The notes under the pieces were generated by a model. The model was not told the origin of the DNA, did not search any database, and saw only the letters and a list, made by a program, of their open reading frames with translations. Of a stretch of 8,229 nt of DNA, positions 6,269 to 8,229 are shown piece after piece (positions within the stretch are counted from its first letter, which is position 1; every line of letters starts with the position of its first letter). This stretch comes from an uncultured Ruminococcus sp. (GTDB lineage: Bacteria; Bacillota; Clostridia; Oscillospirales; Acutalibacteraceae), in contig CACYDE010000086.1 in NCBI GenBank assembly GCA_902773045.1, forward strand, positions 1 to 8,229, in the 5' to 3' direction. A program made the translations under genes and the position numbers.

Positions 6269-8037
6269 TAATTCGAAAACTCCTGAGAGATCCATGCTGC
6301 GCGGCTTACCATCCAATCGGTGCAGTAATTATACATACCGGTGAAGTCTGCGTTATAGGCAGATGCCGTCGGATCGGTTACCATAGTTTTGCTTTGCTCG
6401 TCAAAATGCGCTTTTGTCAAAGATGAATGATCTGCGATCCATCCGCTTGTATTCAGCAGCCAGCCGCTTTTATAATTCATTTCCGCACTATCTTTAATCA
6501 AGGAATAATACTTTTCCGAAGTATATATTTCACTGTCAAGTTTATCGCTGCTGTCTTCTCCCGAAAAATGATTGATTGCCGGAACAAACTGCTCAAACCA
6601 AACACTTTTTGCAGCTGACATGATTTCGGGATTTTGTGACAATCGGTTAACGATATTATCTGAACCGCCCTTATATTTACACCACCATCCGGTGTAGCTC
6701 GTATAATCACTAACGTTTATGTATTTTAATTCCGCATCAACGCCGGCTGCATTTCCCAAAGAATTATCATAATCCCAAACGGGCGACCCGAAGAATTTGT
6801 ATTGTCCCTCTGCATCGGGTTTATAAACAAAGTACAAACTTGATACACCCGAATCCCAGTTTTTACCAAGCTCATTGATCAAAAACAACTTTGCAAGCGA
6901 ATTCAGATCTCCGCACGCAGACAAATCGTTTTTATCGGAAGCCGCTGCTGCAAATAATTGGTTGTATTTTTCGGCAACATAATTCTTTACTTCATCGTAT
7001 CCTGCGTCACCTTTATGAAGCTCAGGGTATTTTATTGTAATTATTCCTCCGTCGGTTTTAACATAATAATCATCGTTATCATTGACACTCGGATCGACAA
7101 CGCAAAGGAAAGGAAAATCTTTCTTTATTGTACCGTCAGCACTCAGATAATCGGCAGCCTTAATATCGTTTACAAGGGAATTTTTTCCTGCGTCGATTTT
7201 TTCACACATCTGATAGGAACCACAGTAATATCCGTTGACATACAAGTCAGTATAACGTGAATCCGAGGCGTACGGAACTCCGACTGCGTCGGAAAGATCG
7301 TAAAGAAATCTGTTTCGTGAAAGCGAATCATCCTGATAATTAGCGACAAGGGAATATTTTTTTCCTTCTTTCATACCCGCAACGGATACAGCATTCCGGT
7401 AAGTAACATTGTAGGACTTTTTGCTTTTACCCCATGAAGTATTTCCTCTTCCCTTAATTTTCTTTATTGATGTGTTATCAATATTACCGTCGGCATCCAG
7501 AATAGCTCCCGTAGCCGCTGCTGTTCGGCTTTTATCCTTATTTTTTCTTTCGTCGTTAAGATAAGCCATTAAGTCAGTACCGTTTCCGTCGACATTATCA
7601 TTGTTGATAAATATCGCAGCTTCCGCATTGGATTTCATGAACGTAAGCGTAATTGTCTCATCCTTTACATTGACCTCGTATGGATGATTTATTTCATATG
7701 TAACTGCCTTGGTGGTATGCGGCTCAATGGAAACTCCGTTAAGGACTACTGCTTCGGAGTAAGCGTTGTAGATATCAACCGTTTCTTCGCCGGCTGATGT
7801 AGGAAGAAAGAAATATTTTTCCAAAGGGTTTTCCACCATGAATTTTTCGTCATGTACGCTTTGCCAAAGATGCCATGCCTGCGTATCGTCCGAATCGGAT
7901 ATTGCGTGAACACGCAGCCCCTCTTCGTTTTGAATTGTTGTGGGATTGCCTGTTTTTCCTATTTGGTTGCATCCGCTGATGAAAACTGCGCCGATAGTCA
8001 GTATGACAGCTAAAAATAAAGACATGATCCTTTTCAT
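6268..8037 (-). CDS. CotH-kinase-family lipoprotein
   Basis: A 589-residue exported protein of the CotH family, named after the Bacillus spore-coat protein CotH, whose members include atypical secretory-pathway protein kinases. The N-terminus is a lipoprotein signal: positively charged MKR, a hydrophobic stretch (6-20) and lipobox ISGC with Cys23, so it should be anchored to the outer face of the membrane. Residues about 50-160 look like a beta-rich accessory region. The CotH core follows: IKGRGNTSWGKSKKSYNV (194-211), LVANYQDDSLSRNRFLYDLS (230-249), DLYVNGYYCGSYQMCEKID (264-282) and PVWDYDNSLG (419-428), where Asp422 and Asp424 match the family's metal/catalytic Asp-x-Asp block. No dockerin or cell-wall anchor is seen. 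The start is fixed by GGGAGGG six bases upstream. It is transcribed alone, convergent with sbcDC. Family assignment is firm; the substrate is unknown, and a role in spore coat or surface assembly is only inference. Confidence 0.88.
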   Translation of the reverse strand: MKRIMSLFLAVILTIGAVFISGCNQIGKTGNPTTIQNEEGLRVHAISDSDDTQAWHLWQSVHDEKFMVENPLEKYFFLPTSAGEETVDIYNAYSEAVVLNGVSIEPHTTKAVTYEINHPYEVNVKDETITLTFMKSNAEAAIFINNDNVDGNGTDLMAYLNDERKNKDKSRTAAATGAILDADGNIDNTSIKKIKGRGNTSWGKSKKSYNVTYRNAVSVAGMKEGKKYSLVANYQDDSLSRNRFLYDLSDAVGVPYASDSRYTDLYVNGYYCGSYQMCEKIDAGKNSLVNDIKAADYLSADGTIKKDFPFLCVVDPSVNDNDDYYVKTDGGIITIKYPELHKGDAGYDEVKNYVAEKYNQLFAAAASDKNDLSACGDLNSLAKLFLINELGKNWDSGVSSLYFVYKPDAEGQYKFFGSPVWDYDNSLGNAAGVDAELKYINVSDYTSYTGWWCKYKGGSDNIVNRLSQNPEIMSAAKSVWFEQFVPAINHFSGEDSSDKLDSEIYTSEKYYSLIKDSAEMNYKSGWLLNTSGWIADHSSLTKAHFDEQSKTMVTDPTASAYNADFTGMYNYCTDWMVSRAAWISQEFSN

Positions 8038-8043
8038 TTTTGA

Positions 8044-8050
8044 CCCTCCC
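8044..8050 (-). promoter_or_regulatory. Ribosome binding site of the cotH-family gene
   Basis: On the minus strand GGGAGGG lies six bases before the ATG at 8037. It favours this start over the second Met at codon 5 and keeps the charged MKR head of the signal peptide. Confidence 0.85.
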
Positions 8051-8083
8051 GAAGATACGAACTTTTGAAGTTTCTTATGTTAA

Positions 8084-8113
8084 TTTATATTAATTCTATA
8101 ACGCTCATCTAAA
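8084..8113 (-). promoter_or_regulatory. Possible promoter of the cotH-family gene
   Basis: On the minus strand a -35-like TTTAGA (8113-8108) and a -10-like TATAAA (8089-8084) are separated by 18 bases, in a very AT-rich stretch. Transcription would start near 8077, about 40 bases before the start codon. The match is moderate and a sigma-A site is assumed; a sporulation sigma factor was not assessed. The second palindromic repeat starts about 30 bases further upstream. Confidence 0.35.
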
Positions 8114-8142
8114 GTTAATCTGAAGATTCCGCTTTATTTTAA

Positions 8143-8229
8143 AAGGCAACACCGCACAAAGACCACCTGACGGTTTTGCACCGAATCTGCTTGATCTTTT
8201 TCCGTCATAGTACACAAAACCACCTTGAA
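8143..8229. repeat. MITE-like palindromic repeat, copy 2 (cut by window end)
   Basis: The 87 bases from AAGGCAACACCGCACAAAGA onward match 5911-5997 of copy 1 at 79 of 87 positions with no gaps. The orientation is the same, so the two copies are direct repeats 2232 bases apart with the cotH-family gene between them. The match reaches the last base of the window, just short of the central hairpin, so the right arm and far boundary cannot be seen. Differences cluster in the asymmetric part of the arm (around 8163-8172) and near 8219-8222. Confidence 0.85.

Noticed and set aside
6958..7260. Plus-strand open frame of 100 codons inside the cotH-family gene
   Set aside because: It overlaps the CotH core on the other strand. 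Its hydrophobic Ile/Val/Phe content is a mirror of the real gene, and no ribosome binding site is evident.
8059..8073. Small inverted repeat AACTT/AAGTT in the cotH leader
   Set aside because: Only about five A/T-rich pairs around a three-base loop, easily due to chance in such AT-rich sequence; not enough for an operator or riboswitch call.
1..8229. tRNA, rRNA, CRISPR array or riboswitch
   Set aside because: No cloverleaf, rRNA-like segment, regularly spaced short repeats or recognisable riboswitch core was seen on either strand. The only repeats are the two palindromic copies and the terminator arms.

Overview
The window looks like a piece of an AT-rich Firmicutes chromosome, most likely a gut-type Clostridia member (Ruminococcus/Oscillospiraceae-like). 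That placement is inferred from the AT-rich, A-rich coding style, the strong GGAGG-type ribosome binding sites, the Clostridia-like Xer recombinase C-terminus, and a CotH-family lipoprotein. No rRNA or other taxonomic marker is present, so it is tentative.

Layout. Bases 1-60 are a GC-richer fragment (35 of 60 bases G/C) cut by the window edge. Bases 61-139 are an AT-rich leader with a possible promoter. Then three genes read rightward: a tyrosine recombinase of the XerC/XerD type (140-1123), sbcD (1167-2303) and sbcC (2290-5880). The gap between the recombinase and sbcD is 43 bp, and sbcD and sbcC overlap by 14 bp, so the three probably form one operon. Bases 5881-6267 are an intergenic region holding a 182-bp imperfectly palindromic MITE-like repeat, an excellent UUCG-loop terminator for the sbcDC operon, and a terminator for the convergent gene. 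A CotH-family lipoprotein gene (8037-6268) reads leftward with its own ribosome binding site and a possible promoter. Bases 8143-8229 are the first half of a second copy of the MITE-like repeat, in the same orientation as the first and cut by the window end.

How the genes fit together. SbcC (a Rad50-like ATPase with a zinc hook) and SbcD (an Mre11-like nuclease) form the complex that opens DNA hairpins, palindromes and blocked double-strand ends. The Xer-type recombinase cuts and rejoins DNA site-specifically. The rightward operon is therefore a DNA repair/recombination unit. The cotH gene is functionally separate: it predicts a membrane-anchored, extracytoplasmic protein-kinase-like lipoprotein, and it is bracketed by the two repeat copies. 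The main feature that ordinary annotation would miss is the repeat. Its whole length can fold into one hairpin, and one copy lies 27 bp past the stop codon of sbcC, whose product acts on such structures.
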